Shown here piece after piece: positions 18,683 to 27,793 of a stretch of 64,000 nucleotides of DNA. Numbering within the stretch: the stretch's first letter is position 1; each line of letters begins with the position of its first letter. The notes under the pieces are model-generated. The model was not told the DNA's origin. It did not search any database and was given only the letters and a program-made list of their open reading frames with translations. This DNA comes from Trinickia diaoshuihuensis (GTDB taxonomy: Bacteria > Pseudomonadota > Gammaproteobacteria > Burkholderiales > Burkholderiaceae). The position numbers and the translations under genes are program-made. The stretch spans positions 62,001-126,000 of the forward strand of contig NZ_QUBS01000027.1 of assembly GCF_003390925.1 (NCBI RefSeq), read 5' to 3'.

Positions 18683-19711
18683 ATGAAAAACCCTCCCGGC
18701 CCCGTGATGCTCGACGTCCAGGGGCAAGTGCTGACCGACGACGACGTGCGGCGCCTGGCGCACCCGATGACGGGCGGCGTCATTTTGTTCTCCCGTCATT
18801 TCGAAAACCGGGGCCAGCTCATTGCGCTGACCGATGCCATCCGCGACGTGCGCGACGATTTGCTGATCGCCGTCGATCACGAAGGCGGCCGCGTTCAGCG
18901 CTTCCGCACGGACGGCTTCACGGTGCTGCCCGCCATGCGGCGCCTCGGCGAGCTTTGGGATCGGGACGTGCTGCACGCGACCAAAGTCGCCACGGCCACC
19001 GGCTACGTGCTCGCGGCAGAGCTGCGCGCCTGCGGGATCGATATGAGCTTCACGCCCGTGCTCGATCTCGATTACGGCCGTTCCGCGGTCATCGGCGACC
19101 GCTCGTTCCATCGCGACCCGCGCGTCGTGACGTTGCTTGCGAAAAGTCTGAACCACGGGCTTGCGCTTGCCGGGATGGCCAACTGCGGCAAGCACTTCCC
19201 GGGTCACGGATATGCGAGCGCCGATTCTCACGTCGCACTGCCTGTCGACGAGCGTTCGCTCGAAGAGATTTTGGCCGATGATGCCGCGCCCTACGATTGG
19301 CTCGGCATGGCGCTCGCCTCGGTGATTCCGGCGCACGTGATCTATTCGAAAGTCGACGACAAGCCGGCAGGCTTCTCGCGGATCTGGCTGCGAGACATCT
19401 TGCGCGAGCGGCTCGGGTTCAAGGGCGCGATTTTCAGCGACGACTTGTCGATGGAGGCGGCGCGCGCGGGCGGCACGCTCACACAAGCGGCGCAAGCGGC
19501 ACTCGAGGCCGGCTGCGACATGGTGCTCGTCTGCAATCAGCCGGAGGCCGCGGAGCGCGTGCTGAACGAGTTGGCGTACGAGCCATCGAAGGAAAGCGCG
19601 CAGCGCCTGAAGCAACTGCGCCCGCGCGGCAAGGCGCCCAATTGGCGCAAGCTCCTCGAGCGGCCCGTTTATCGCGACGCGAAGGCGCTGCTCGCCGGCG
19701 CGTTCGGTTGA
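18683..19711 (+). CDS. nagZ: Beta-N-acetylhexosaminidase (NagZ)
   Basis: 342 residues, GH3 family. Removes GlcNAc from 1,6-anhydro-muropeptides in cell-wall recycling in the cytoplasm; its products feed AmpC beta-lactamase induction in some species. KHFPGHG is the catalytic-loop motif and Asp253 in FSDDLSM is the expected nucleophile. That residue number agrees with the characterised Burkholderia enzyme as I remember it, supporting ATG 18683 (MKNPPGPVMLDV) over the in-frame ATG 15 bp upstream. Neither start has a clear Shine-Dalgarno. It converges with the regulator gene, stops 9 bp apart. Confidence 0.95.
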   Translation: MKNPPGPVMLDVQGQVLTDDDVRRLAHPMTGGVILFSRHFENRGQLIALTDAIRDVRDDLLIAVDHEGGRVQRFRTDGFTVLPAMRRLGELWDRDVLHATKVATATGYVLAAELRACGIDMSFTPVLDLDYGRSAVIGDRSFHRDPRVVTLLAKSLNHGLALAGMANCGKHFPGHGYASADSHVALPVDERSLEEILADDAAPYDWLGMALASVIPAHVIYSKVDDKPAGFSRIWLRDILRERLGFKGAIFSDDLSMEAARAGGTLTQAAQAALEAGCDMVLVCNQPEAAERVLNELAYEPSKESAQRLKQLRPRGKAPNWRKLLERPVYRDAKALLAGAFG

Positions 19712-19720
19712 TGCCGGCCG

Positions 19721-21100
19721 CTACGCCATCTTCATGCGTTGCAGCTTCTTGTAGAGCGTTTTCGGGCTGATGCCGAGCAGGGTGGCGGCGCGATGGCGCG
19801 TGCCGCCGACGGCATCGAGCGTTGCCCGGATCAGCAGATCCTCGACGTCGGAGAGCGGCGTGCCGACCGTCACCTGCACGCTGCCGCCGTTGAGCCGCCG
19901 GCCACCGGCGCCGTTGGCCTCGTCGGCCCGCAGCGAATCGACGATCTCGCCCGAGGCGTTGTAGGCGCGGCGCACGCGTTCGTGCAACTCGCGCACGTTG
20001 CCGGGCCAATCGTAGGTGAGGCATTCGCGGACGAGGTTCGGCCCGATCCTTTTGTTGACCGTGGCCAAGCCGCTGGCGTTGATCTCGCGATTGAGCTCGT
20101 CGACGAGCGCCTCGGCCAGCAGCACCGCGTCGTCGCCGCGTTCGCGCAGCGGCGGCAGAGCCAGCGAGGCCGCATCGAGCCGCAGCCACAAATCCTCACG
20201 CAGCACGCCTTGCGCGACGGCGTCCCGGGCCGGCTTGCGCGTCGCCGCGATGATGCGGCAATCCACGCTGACTTGATTGCTCCCGCCCACGCGCATATAC
20301 GTTTGCGAATCAAGCGCGCGCAGCAATGCTTCTTGCTGCGGCAACGGCAATTCGGCAATCTCGTCGAGGAACAGCGTGCCGCCCGCCGCTTGTTCGAACA
20401 AGCCCGGTTCGCGGCGCTCGATCGACGGCACGGCGCTTTCCTGGCCGAACAGCATGCTGTCGAGCCCGCGCTCCGCGCCGCCGTCGCGCGCGAAGGCGCG
20501 GCAATCGAAGACGACGAACGGGCCTTTGCGGCGGCGGCTCATCTCGTGCAGGGTGCGGGCGGCGATTTCCTTGCCCGTGCCCGCCTCGCCGCAGATGAGA
20601 ATGGCCGACTCGGTCGGGGCCAGCCGCTCGATCGCATCGTAGACGTGAGCCATTGCGTCGCTGCGGCCGATCATCGGGCCGAAACGGCCCAGGCGGCGCA
20701 ACGTCGAGCGAAGCGCTTGCACTTCTTCCGTCAACTCGTACGGGCGCGGGATGCGCGCGAGCAGTGAGCGCAGCCGCGGAATGTTGACGGGCTTGAGCAG
20801 GTAGTCCCAAATACCGTGGCGCAGCCCTTCGATCGCGCTTTCGACCGTGGCGTTGCCGGTCATGACGATCACCGGCACGACGCCGTCCGGCTGGGCGGGC
20901 AGGTTATGCAGCAGGTCGAGGCCGCTGCCGTCGGGCAAGTTCAGGTCGATCAAGACGACATCGGGGATGAAGCGCGTCAGCGCCGCGCGCGCTTCGGCGA
21001 GCGAGGCGGCGGTGTCGACGGAGAAACCGTCGGCGGCGACGATCGCATTGAGACCGGACAGACTATTAGGATCGTCTTCGACAATCAGGGCGTGTGGCAT
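19721..21100 (-). CDS. NtrC-type response regulator lacking the GAFTGA motif
   Basis: 459 residues. Receiver domain (1-115) with Asp52, Thr81 and Lys103 intact, so it is probably phosphorylated. AAA+ domain with Walker A GEAGTGKE (171-178) and Walker B GTLFLDE (241-247). C-terminal Fis-type helix-turn-helix ending near GGTRHRAATLLGISPKTL. Where sigma-54 activators carry GAFTGA, this has ESAVPSI (221-227), so contact with sigma-54 is doubtful; it may act with sigma-70 as TyrR-like relatives do (inference). No sensor kinase lies nearby. ATG 21100 is preferred; the frame can extend to a TTG at 21115. Confidence 0.88.
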   Translation of the reverse strand: MPHALIVEDDPNSLSGLNAIVAADGFSVDTAASLAEARAALTRFIPDVVLIDLNLPDGSGLDLLHNLPAQPDGVVPVIVMTGNATVESAIEGLRHGIWDYLLKPVNIPRLRSLLARIPRPYELTEEVQALRSTLRRLGRFGPMIGRSDAMAHVYDAIERLAPTESAILICGEAGTGKEIAARTLHEMSRRRKGPFVVFDCRAFARDGGAERGLDSMLFGQESAVPSIERREPGLFEQAAGGTLFLDEIAELPLPQQEALLRALDSQTYMRVGGSNQVSVDCRIIAATRKPARDAVAQGVLREDLWLRLDAASLALPPLRERGDDAVLLAEALVDELNREINASGLATVNKRIGPNLVRECLTYDWPGNVRELHERVRRAYNASGEIVDSLRADEANGAGGRRLNGGSVQVTVGTPLSDVEDLLIRATLDAVGGTRHRAATLLGISPKTLYKKLQRMKMA

Positions 21101-21426
21101 GGCTGGCGTAGTCAATTAGTAAGTCGGAAGCCCGTCGGCGCCAAGAAGGAATGACGCCATCCACGACAAACGCATTTCGACGGCGCACGGGCTACCGATC
21201 GAGCAAAGCATTTGGCGTGCCAGATCGTTCTCCTTTACAGAACAAGCACTTGTCACCGCCACCCGGAAAGAGCGGCAGTTCCGGCCGCGCTATAGTGAAA
21301 AAACGACCGGTAAAGTTTGCTTAACCATACACCACTCATACGAAAAAAAAAGCGCCCCAGGGGGCGCTTTCAGTCGGCATAACGTTCCGTTCGGGGCGCG
21401 CAAGCGGCGCCCGAAAGCGGGAACGG
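21101..21426. other. Intergenic region between the response regulator and efp
   Basis: 326 bp with no gene. It holds the efp terminator (21343-21370) and, on the minus strand, the promoter region of the response regulator. AT-rich patches near 21296-21345 are the likeliest promoter location, but I cannot assign a -35/-10 pair. No strong palindromes are seen other than the terminator. Confidence 0.5.
21343..21370 (-). terminator. Intrinsic terminator of efp
   Basis: GC-rich stem AGCGCCCC/GGGGCGCT around a two-base loop, flanked on the minus strand by nine T residues. It lies 57 bp after the efp stop and separates efp from the downstream response regulator on the same strand. Confidence 0.9.
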
Positions 21427-21984
21427 TTACGCGCGGCTGCGGTATTCGTCCGTGCGCGTATCGATTTCGATCTTGTCGCCGATGTTGCAGAATAGCGGGA
21501 CTTGCAGCTCGAAGCCCGTGTTGATTTTGGCCGTCTTGAGCACCTTGCCCGACGACGTGTCGCCCTTGACCGCCGGCTCCGTGTACGTGATTTCGCGCAC
21601 GAGCGTGGTCGGCAATTCGACCGAGATCGCTTTTTCGTTGTAGAACACGACTTCGCAGGGCATGCCGTCTTCGAGGTAGTTGAGCGCGTTGCCCATCATC
21701 TCGGCTTCGACTTCGTATTGGTTGTAGTCGGCGTCCATGAAGACGTACATCGGGTCGGCGAAGTACGAATACGTCACTTCCTTGCGATCGAGCACGACGA
21801 CGTCGAACTTGTCATCCGCCTTGTAGACGGATTCCATGCCGGCGCCCGTCAGCAGATTCTTCAGCTTCATCTTGACGACGGCGGCGTTGCGGCCCGACTT
21901 GTTGTACTCGGTTTTTTGCACGACCATGGCGTCGCTGCCAATCATCACGACGTTGCCGGTGCGCAGTTCCTGTGCAATCTTCAT
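21427..21984 (-). CDS. efp: Elongation factor P, arginine-rhamnosylated type
   Basis: 185 residues. Rescues ribosomes stalled on polyproline. The loop that enters the peptidyl-transferase centre reads [11 protein letters not shown] with Arg32 at the tip, the residue rhamnosylated by EarP in betaproteobacteria and Pseudomonas, not the lysine modified by EpmA. The ATG at 21984 gives the family start [11 protein letters not shown] and follows an AGGATCG site; a 24-residue upstream extension was rejected. earP lies just upstream on the same strand. Confidence 0.97.
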   Translation of the reverse strand: MKIAQELRTGNVVMIGSDAMVVQKTEYNKSGRNAAVVKMKLKNLLTGAGMESVYKADDKFDVVVLDRKEVTYSYFADPMYVFMDADYNQYEVEAEMMGNALNYLEDGMPCEVVFYNEKAISVELPTTLVREITYTEPAVKGDTSSGKVLKTAKINTGFELQVPLFCNIGDKIEIDTRTDEYRSRA

Positions 21985-22079
21985 AAAACGATCCTGTGCG
22001 AATAAAGTGGCTGATCTGTTGCTCAACGGCATCGACATCGATCGTTCAAGTAGCACTCGCTACGCCGTTGGATAACCGC

Positions 22080-23279
22080 TTATTTTAACTGAGATTTCGC
22101 TAATTCGGCTAGGTTGGCGGCGAGGTCGCCGACAGCAGCGAGTTCGCCGGCCCAAGCCGCCGCGCGCGTCCGGTAGGTGTCGCGATGGCGCCAGAAATCG
22201 GCCCAGTCGGGTGTTCCAGCCCCATTCCAGGCGTGCCAAAAGCGGCCGAGCGCCGCGCGCGGCGCCGGCGCGAGACCTCGCGCGTAATGGGCGAGCGCGG
22301 CATCGAGCTTGGGCAAGTGCGCCGCATCGGCTTGCGGATAGATGTGCCAAACGAACGGCCGGCACGCCCATTGGGCCCTGACGAACGAGTCCTCGCCGCG
22401 CACGAAGTTCAGATCGCTGGCCCACAGCAATTTATCGAATTCGGGTTGGGGGCGAAACGCAAGCGAATGGGCTCGCAAGGCGCCGCGCTCGGCGCGCGCG
22501 CCGGGGCCGAATGCCGGCAGGCCGAGGAAACGGGCCAGCGCGCCCGAGACGCGGCCCTCCGGCGCCAGCAGCACGAGGGGCTCCGCCGCATCGCGCCATT
22601 GCTCGAGCAGGCCGTCGACGGCCGGATTCTCATAGCAGAAGAGCGAGACCACGGTTGCCTCGGACGGCGGCTGCGGCGCGCCGGTCGTTTCCCTCCACCA
22701 AGCGTCGCGCGCGTGCGCGTCGGATTCGAATGCCCGGCGGGCATCGTCCAGGGATCTTTCCTTGATCACGCCGCCGGTTCCTGGGCCGAGACCGGGGAAG
22801 AAGAACGTCTTGGTCAGCGGATAACGCGTATGCGGCGAGGGCTTCAGATGGCATTCGGCGACCCAATCCTCGGCGCTCAGGTACTCGAGGTTGACCCAGA
22901 CCGGGCTGCGCTGGCGCCGGGCCATCGCGGCGACGTAGGCCGGCGGCAGCTCGCATGCGAAAGCTTCGATGACGATATCGGCCACGGTCAGCGCATCGCC
23001 CGCGTGCATCGGCTCGCGCCAGTGCTCGATGACGACGCCGTCGATGCGCTGCCGCGCGAGCGCCAGGTCGAGCGCCGGGCATAAGCGCGCGAACGTATGC
23101 AAGTCGTCGACGAGCAAGCGTACCTGCCAACCGTACTCCGTCGACAGTTGCCGCGCCAGACGCCAGCACACGCCCACGTCACCGAAGTTGTCGATGACGG
23201 CGCAAAAGAGATCGCACGAGAGCGTATCGGCGGCGGGCGGCGTGGGGTGTGCCTGGTGGGCGGAAGCGTTCGAGGGCAT
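22080..23279 (-). CDS. earP: EF-P arginine rhamnosyltransferase EarP
   Basis: 399 residues. Transfers rhamnose from TDP-beta-L-rhamnose to Arg32 of EF-P. The N-terminal Rossmann motif DNFGDVGVCWRLARQL supplies Asp30 and Asp34, and RGEDSFVRAQ supplies Glu296, matching the three acidic residues shown to matter in the Pseudomonas enzyme. WHIYPQAD near the C-terminus binds the nucleotide sugar. ATG 23279 is followed by a short poorly conserved lead of about 20 residues; the longer frame to 23429 is not supported. About 95 bp separate it from efp, so they are probably co-transcribed. Confidence 0.94.
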   Translation of the reverse strand: MPSNASAHQAHPTPPAADTLSCDLFCAVIDNFGDVGVCWRLARQLSTEYGWQVRLLVDDLHTFARLCPALDLALARQRIDGVVIEHWREPMHAGDALTVADIVIEAFACELPPAYVAAMARRQRSPVWVNLEYLSAEDWVAECHLKPSPHTRYPLTKTFFFPGLGPGTGGVIKERSLDDARRAFESDAHARDAWWRETTGAPQPPSEATVVSLFCYENPAVDGLLEQWRDAAEPLVLLAPEGRVSGALARFLGLPAFGPGARAERGALRAHSLAFRPQPEFDKLLWASDLNFVRGEDSFVRAQWACRPFVWHIYPQADAAHLPKLDAALAHYARGLAPAPRAALGRFWHAWNGAGTPDWADFWRHRDTYRTRAAAWAGELAAVGDLAANLAELAKSQLK

Positions 23280-23473
23280 GGCGCAATGATGGGACGAGAG
23301 GGCGCCCGGAGCAAGGACAGACCGGACGGTGCATGCGGCGTCGGCCGGGCCGCGGCGAACGCGGCGACCCGCCGACGCAAACGGCCGGGGCAAATGGTCT
23401 AAACTGGCGATTCTAAAGCACGCAAGCACGCCGCGGCCCGCAAGCCGCGCGCGGCGTTTCGCATCCGACGCGC

Positions 23474-25525
23474 ATGACCGAATCCGACGCTCAACATCCG
23501 CCTTTCGAACCGAAGAAGTTCCTCGCGCAATTGCCGCATCTGCCCGGCGTGTACCGTTACTACGACGCGCAAGAGAACGTGCTCTACGTCGGCAAGGCGC
23601 GCGACCTGAAAAAGCGCGTCTCGAGCTACTTCACGAAGACGCAGGTTTCGCCGCGTATCGCGATGATGATCACGCGCATCGCGCGCATCGAAACGACGGT
23701 CACGCGTTCGGAAGCCGAGGCGCTGCTGCTCGAGAACAATCTGATCAAGGCGCTGGCTCCGCGCTACAACATTCTGTTTCGCGACGACAAGTCGTATCCG
23801 TATTTGAAGCTGACGGGCCATGCCTATCCGCGCATGGCGTATTACCGCGGCGCGGTGGACAAGAAGAACCAATATTTCGGGCCGTTTCCAAGCGCCTGGG
23901 CCGTGCGCGAAAGCATTCAAATCTTGCAGCGCGTTTTCCAGTTGCGCACCTGCGAGGATTCCGTCTTCAACAATCGAACACGGCCTTGCCTGCTGCATCA
24001 AATCGGCCGCTGCACGGCGCCGTGCGTCGGCGCGATCAGCGAAGAGGATTACGCGCGCGACGTCTCGAACGCATCGCGCTTTTTGCTCGGCCGTCAAAGC
24101 GAGGTCATGAAGGAGTTGGAGGCCAAGATGCATGCGTTCGCCGCCGAACTGAAGTTCGAGCAGGCGGCGGCCGTGCGCAACCAGATGAGTTCGCTCTCCA
24201 CGGTGCTGCACCAGCAGGCGATCGAAGTGGGGGGCGACAGCGACGTCGATATCCTGGCCGTCGTGGCGCAGGGCGGACGTGTCTGCGTCAATCTCGCCAT
24301 GGTGCGCGGCGGACGCCATCTCGGCGACAAGGCCTATTTCCCGGCGCATGTCGAAAGCGCGTTCGCAAGCGACGACGAAGACGATGCCGGCGAAACCGGG
24401 CAAGCGGACGAAGCCGAGGTCGTGGACGAAGCGCCGGAATCATCGGAGTCCTCGGCAATATCGGAACCGCTCGAAACCGGCATCGAAACCGAAGTGCTCG
24501 AGGCGTTCATCGCGCAGCACTACCTCGGCAATCGTGTTCCACCTGTGCTCGTCGTCAGCCATGCGCCGGCTAACCGGGAACTCGTCGATTTGCTGGCCGA
24601 ACAAGCGGGACACAAGGTCGTGTTCGTGCGCCAGCCCCAAGGGCAGCGGCGCGTCTGGCTCGGGATGGCCGAGCAAAACGCGCGGCTCGCGCTGGCGCGG
24701 CTCTTGTCCGAGCGCGGCTCGCAGCAGGCGCGCACGCGCGCATTGGCCGAAGTGCTCGGCATGGAGTGCGACGACCTCGCGCATTTGCGTATCGAATGTT
24801 TCGACATTAGCCATACGATGGGCGAGGCGACGCAAGCATCGTGTGTCGTTTACCGCGATCACAAAATGCAAAACGGCGAATATCGCCGCTACAACATCAC
24901 GGGCATCACGCCCGGCGACGACTATGCCGCCATGCGCCAGGTGCTCACGCGCCGCTACGAGAAACTCGCGCTCATGGCCGCTCGGAACGCCGATGACCGG
25001 GCTCAAGCGCTGCAGCCGGAGGCTGCGGCCGACCCCGAACTCGCGGCCGATTCGGCCGAAACCGTCGCAAGCGGCGGCGTGCTGCCCAACATCGTGCTGA
25101 TCGACGGCGGCAAGGGCCAAGTCGAGGTGGCTCGCCAAGTGTTTACCGAACTCGGGCTCGACCGTTCGATACTCGTGGGCGTCGCCAAAGGCGAGGGCCG
25201 CAAGGTCGGTCTGGAGACGCTCGTCTTCGCGGACGGCCGCCCGGCCCTCGAACTCGGCAAGGAGAGTGCCGCGCTGATGCTCGTCGCGCAGATTCGCGAC
25301 GAAGCGCACCGTTTCGCCATCACGGGCATGCGAGCCAAACGGGCGAAAGCCCGCCAAACCTCCCGGCTCGAGGAATTGGAAGGCGTGGGCGCCAAACGGC
25401 GTCAGCGCCTGCTGGCGCGTTTCGGCGGCTTGCGCGGCGTGGTGGCGGCGAGCGTCGAGGATTTGGCGAGCGTCGAAGGCATCTCCCGCTCGCTGGCCGA
25501 ACAGATCTACCGGCAACTGCATTGA
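23474..25525 (+). CDS. uvrC: Excinuclease ABC subunit C
   Basis: 683 residues, longer than the usual 600-620. UvrC makes the two incisions of nucleotide excision repair. GIY-YIG nuclease at the N-terminus ([20 protein letters not shown]), UVR domain around residues 205-240, RNase H-like C-terminal nuclease ([15 protein letters not shown]) and tandem helix-hairpin-helix at the end ([16 protein letters not shown]). The additional length is largely an acidic low-complexity insert at about residues 295-335. Upstream of pgsA, the usual pair. Confidence 0.96.
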   Translation: MTESDAQHPPFEPKKFLAQLPHLPGVYRYYDAQENVLYVGKARDLKKRVSSYFTKTQVSPRIAMMITRIARIETTVTRSEAEALLLENNLIKALAPRYNILFRDDKSYPYLKLTGHAYPRMAYYRGAVDKKNQYFGPFPSAWAVRESIQILQRVFQLRTCEDSVFNNRTRPCLLHQIGRCTAPCVGAISEEDYARDVSNASRFLLGRQSEVMKELEAKMHAFAAELKFEQAAAVRNQMSSLSTVLHQQAIEVGGDSDVDILAVVAQGGRVCVNLAMVRGGRHLGDKAYFPAHVESAFASDDEDDAGETGQADEAEVVDEAPESSESSAISEPLETGIETEVLEAFIAQHYLGNRVPPVLVVSHAPANRELVDLLAEQAGHKVVFVRQPQGQRRVWLGMAEQNARLALARLLSERGSQQARTRALAEVLGMECDDLAHLRIECFDISHTMGEATQASCVVYRDHKMQNGEYRRYNITGITPGDDYAAMRQVLTRRYEKLALMAARNADDRAQALQPEAAADPELAADSAETVASGGVLPNIVLIDGGKGQVEVARQVFTELGLDRSILVGVAKGEGRKVGLETLVFADGRPALELGKESAALMLVAQIRDEAHRFAITGMRAKRAKARQTSRLEELEGVGAKRRQRLLARFGGLRGVVAASVEDLASVEGISRSLAEQIYRQLH

Positions 25526-25632
25526 CCGAGGCCGGCCGGGCTTTGCCGTCCTAACTTGTGGCGGGTCCGGCGACGCGGCACAATGGCGTCTCCTTGATCC
25601 GCTCTCTCACTTTCCAGGCCTGCCATTCGCCC

Positions 25633-26226
25633 ATGCCGTTCAATTTCCCGATCTTTCTGACATGGCTGCGGATCGTGCTGATTCCGCTCGTCGTCGGCGT
25701 GTTCTACATGCCCGATTCGATGATGAGCGGCGCCGAACGTAATATTTCGGCGGCGGCGATCTTCGTGCTGGCCGCGCTGACCGATTGGTTCGACGGTTTT
25801 TTGGCGCGCAAATGGAACCAGACCTCCGCGTTCGGCGCGTTCTTGGATCCGGTGGCCGACAAGCTCATGGTCACCGCCGCGCTGCTCGTGCTCGTGCAAT
25901 TGACGCGCATTCAATCCGCGATCGCACTCGTGATCGTCGGCCGCGAGATCGCGATTTCGGCACTGCGTGAGTGGATGGCGCAGATCGGTGCTTCGAAGAG
26001 CGTGGCCGTCAACCAGCTCGGCAAGTTCAAGACGGCTTGCCAAATGGTCGCCATTCCCATGCTGCTCTACTACGGCAAGGTCCCGCTCGGTGGTACGCTC
26101 GCGATCGATACGCGCGTGTGGGGACAGTGGCTCATTTATCTCGCCGCGGTGCTGACGATCTGGTCGATGCTCTACTACATGAAGCTCGCCTGGCCTCAGA
26201 TCCGCGAACGCGGCGGCGCCCACTGA
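25633..26226 (+). CDS. pgsA: CDP-diacylglycerol-glycerol-3-phosphate 3-phosphatidyltransferase
   Basis: 197 residues with several membrane helices. Makes phosphatidylglycerol phosphate. The CDP-alcohol phosphotransferase motif D-G-x2-A-R-x8-G-x3-D-x3-D is complete in DGFLARKWNQTSAFGAFLDP plus VADK. ATG 25633 (MPFNFPIFLTWLR) matches the family start; the open frame upstream to 25558 does not. Confidence 0.95.
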   Translation: MPFNFPIFLTWLRIVLIPLVVGVFYMPDSMMSGAERNISAAAIFVLAALTDWFDGFLARKWNQTSAFGAFLDPVADKLMVTAALLVLVQLTRIQSAIALVIVGREIAISALREWMAQIGASKSVAVNQLGKFKTACQMVAIPMLLYYGKVPLGGTLAIDTRVWGQWLIYLAAVLTIWSMLYYMKLAWPQIRERGGAH

Positions 26227-26410
26227 CGGATCGTGTGCTGCACCGACTTGTCTGTCGCAGTATGATGTCGGCGCAATACATGGCGGGGTCGCGCGCCTCG
26301 ATGCGAACCGTGCCGCAAGGCCGGCTTCGACCCCCGCCTAATCCTTCGTTTTTCACCGTTCGATCGCGCGGGTTGCTTTCCCGCGCAAGGGCGGCTTCGT
26401 AGAGAGAGTC

Positions 26411-27706
26411 ATGTCCAGCGTTTCCCCCGCTTCGGCCGCCGAATCGAAAGTCCGCACCGTCTTTCGCGTCGTCAGCGGCAATTTTCTCGAGATGTACGAC
26501 TTCATGGTCTACGGCTACTACGCGCATGCGATCGCCAAGACCTATTTCCCGAGCGGCAACGACTTCGTCTCGCTGATGCTCTCGCTGTCCGTGTTCGGCG
26601 CCGGTTTCATGATGCGTCCGCTCGGCGCGCTCGTGCTCGGCGCCTATATCGACCGTCACGGCCGCCGCAAGGGCCTCATCCTCACGCTGACGCTGATGGC
26701 CGTCGGGACGCTGGCCGTCGCGGCGGTGCCCGGCTACGCGACGATCGGCATGCTTGCGCCGGTGCTCGTTTTGCTCGGGCGGCTGCTGCAAGGCTTTTCG
26801 GCCGGTGTCGAGCTGGGCGGCGTTTCGGTCTATCTGTCGGAGATCGCCACGAAGGGCCACAAGGGCTTTTATTGCTCGTGGCAATCGGGCAGCCAGCAGG
26901 TGGCCGTCGTGTTCGCGGCGCTGCTCGGCGTGATTTTGAACAACCTGCTGCCGGCCGAGCAGATGGAAGCATGGGGGTGGCGTGTGCCGTTCCTGATCGG
27001 CTGCCTGATCGTGCCGTTCCTGTTCCTGATTCGCCGCTCGCTGAAGGAAACCGACGAATTCCTCGAGATGCCGCACCGTCCTTCGATCGGCGAAGTGTTC
27101 GCCTCGCTCGTGCAGAACTGGGGCGTCGTGCTCGGGGGCATGGGCATGGTGCTGATGACCACGGTGTCGTTCTACCTCATCACGGCGTACACGCCGACGT
27201 TCGGCCGGGAAGTGCTGAAGCTTTCGTCGATCGATACGCTCATCGTGACCGTTTGCATCGGCTTGTCCAACCTCGTGTGGTTGCCCGTGATGGGCGCGGT
27301 ATCGGATCGCGTCGGCCGCCGGCCCGTGCTGATCGTCTTCACCGTGCTCACGATTTTGACCGCTTATCCAGCCGTGCAGTGGCTCGTGGTGGAGCCTTCG
27401 TTCGGCCGCTTGCTGGCCGTGGAACTATGGCTCTCGTTCCTCTACGGCAGCTATAACGGCGCGATGGTCGTGGCGCTGACCGAGGTCATGCCGCGCGCCG
27501 TACGAACGGCAGGGTTCTCGCTCGCCTACAGCTTGGCGACGACGATCGGCGGTTTCACGCCCGCGATCTCGACCTTGCTGATCCATGAAACGGGTAACAA
27601 GGCAGCGCCGGGCCTCTGGATGGGCGTCGCGGCGATTTGCGGCCTCGTAGCCACGTTGTTCCTCTATCGCACGCCCCAGGCGCGCGAGCAGTACAAGGCC
27701 GTCTGA
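26411..27706 (+). CDS. MFS symporter of the citrate/tricarballylate type (CitA/TcuC-like)
   Basis: 431 residues with about 12 membrane segments, metabolite:H+ symporter family of the major facilitator superfamily. The loop [12 protein letters not shown] and the segment [20 protein letters not shown] closely resemble CitA and TcuC, which import citrate or tricarballylate with protons. No catabolic or regulatory partner adjoins it, so the substrate is inferred from similarity only. It is preceded by 184 bp of non-coding DNA and converges on the TPR gene across a shared terminator. Confidence 0.85.
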   Translation: MSSVSPASAAESKVRTVFRVVSGNFLEMYDFMVYGYYAHAIAKTYFPSGNDFVSLMLSLSVFGAGFMMRPLGALVLGAYIDRHGRRKGLILTLTLMAVGTLAVAAVPGYATIGMLAPVLVLLGRLLQGFSAGVELGGVSVYLSEIATKGHKGFYCSWQSGSQQVAVVFAALLGVILNNLLPAEQMEAWGWRVPFLIGCLIVPFLFLIRRSLKETDEFLEMPHRPSIGEVFASLVQNWGVVLGGMGMVLMTTVSFYLITAYTPTFGREVLKLSSIDTLIVTVCIGLSNLVWLPVMGAVSDRVGRRPVLIVFTVLTILTAYPAVQWLVVEPSFGRLLAVELWLSFLYGSYNGAMVVALTEVMPRAVRTAGFSLAYSLATTIGGFTPAISTLLIHETGNKAAPGLWMGVAAICGLVATLFLYRTPQAREQYKAV

Positions 27707-27748
27707 CTATCGACTCCTCGCGCGGCCCCGGCGGCCGCTCGAAAACAA

Positions 27749-27793
27749 GCGCGCGGCGCGCGGACGTGAGATGTCCGCGCGCCGCGCTGCTTT
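27749..27793. terminator. Bidirectional terminator between convergent genes
   Basis: Exact 15-bp stem (27751-27765 with 27773-27787) around a 7-base loop. T-rich sequence follows on the plus strand (TGCTTT) and on the minus strand (CTTGTTTTC), so it can end both the symporter and TPR-protein transcripts. Confidence 0.8.

Noticed and set aside
26227-26410. tRNA or regulatory RNA in the pgsA-symporter gap
   Set aside because: No cloverleaf or CCA end is visible; there is only a 7-bp hairpin near 26366-26390 without a T run.
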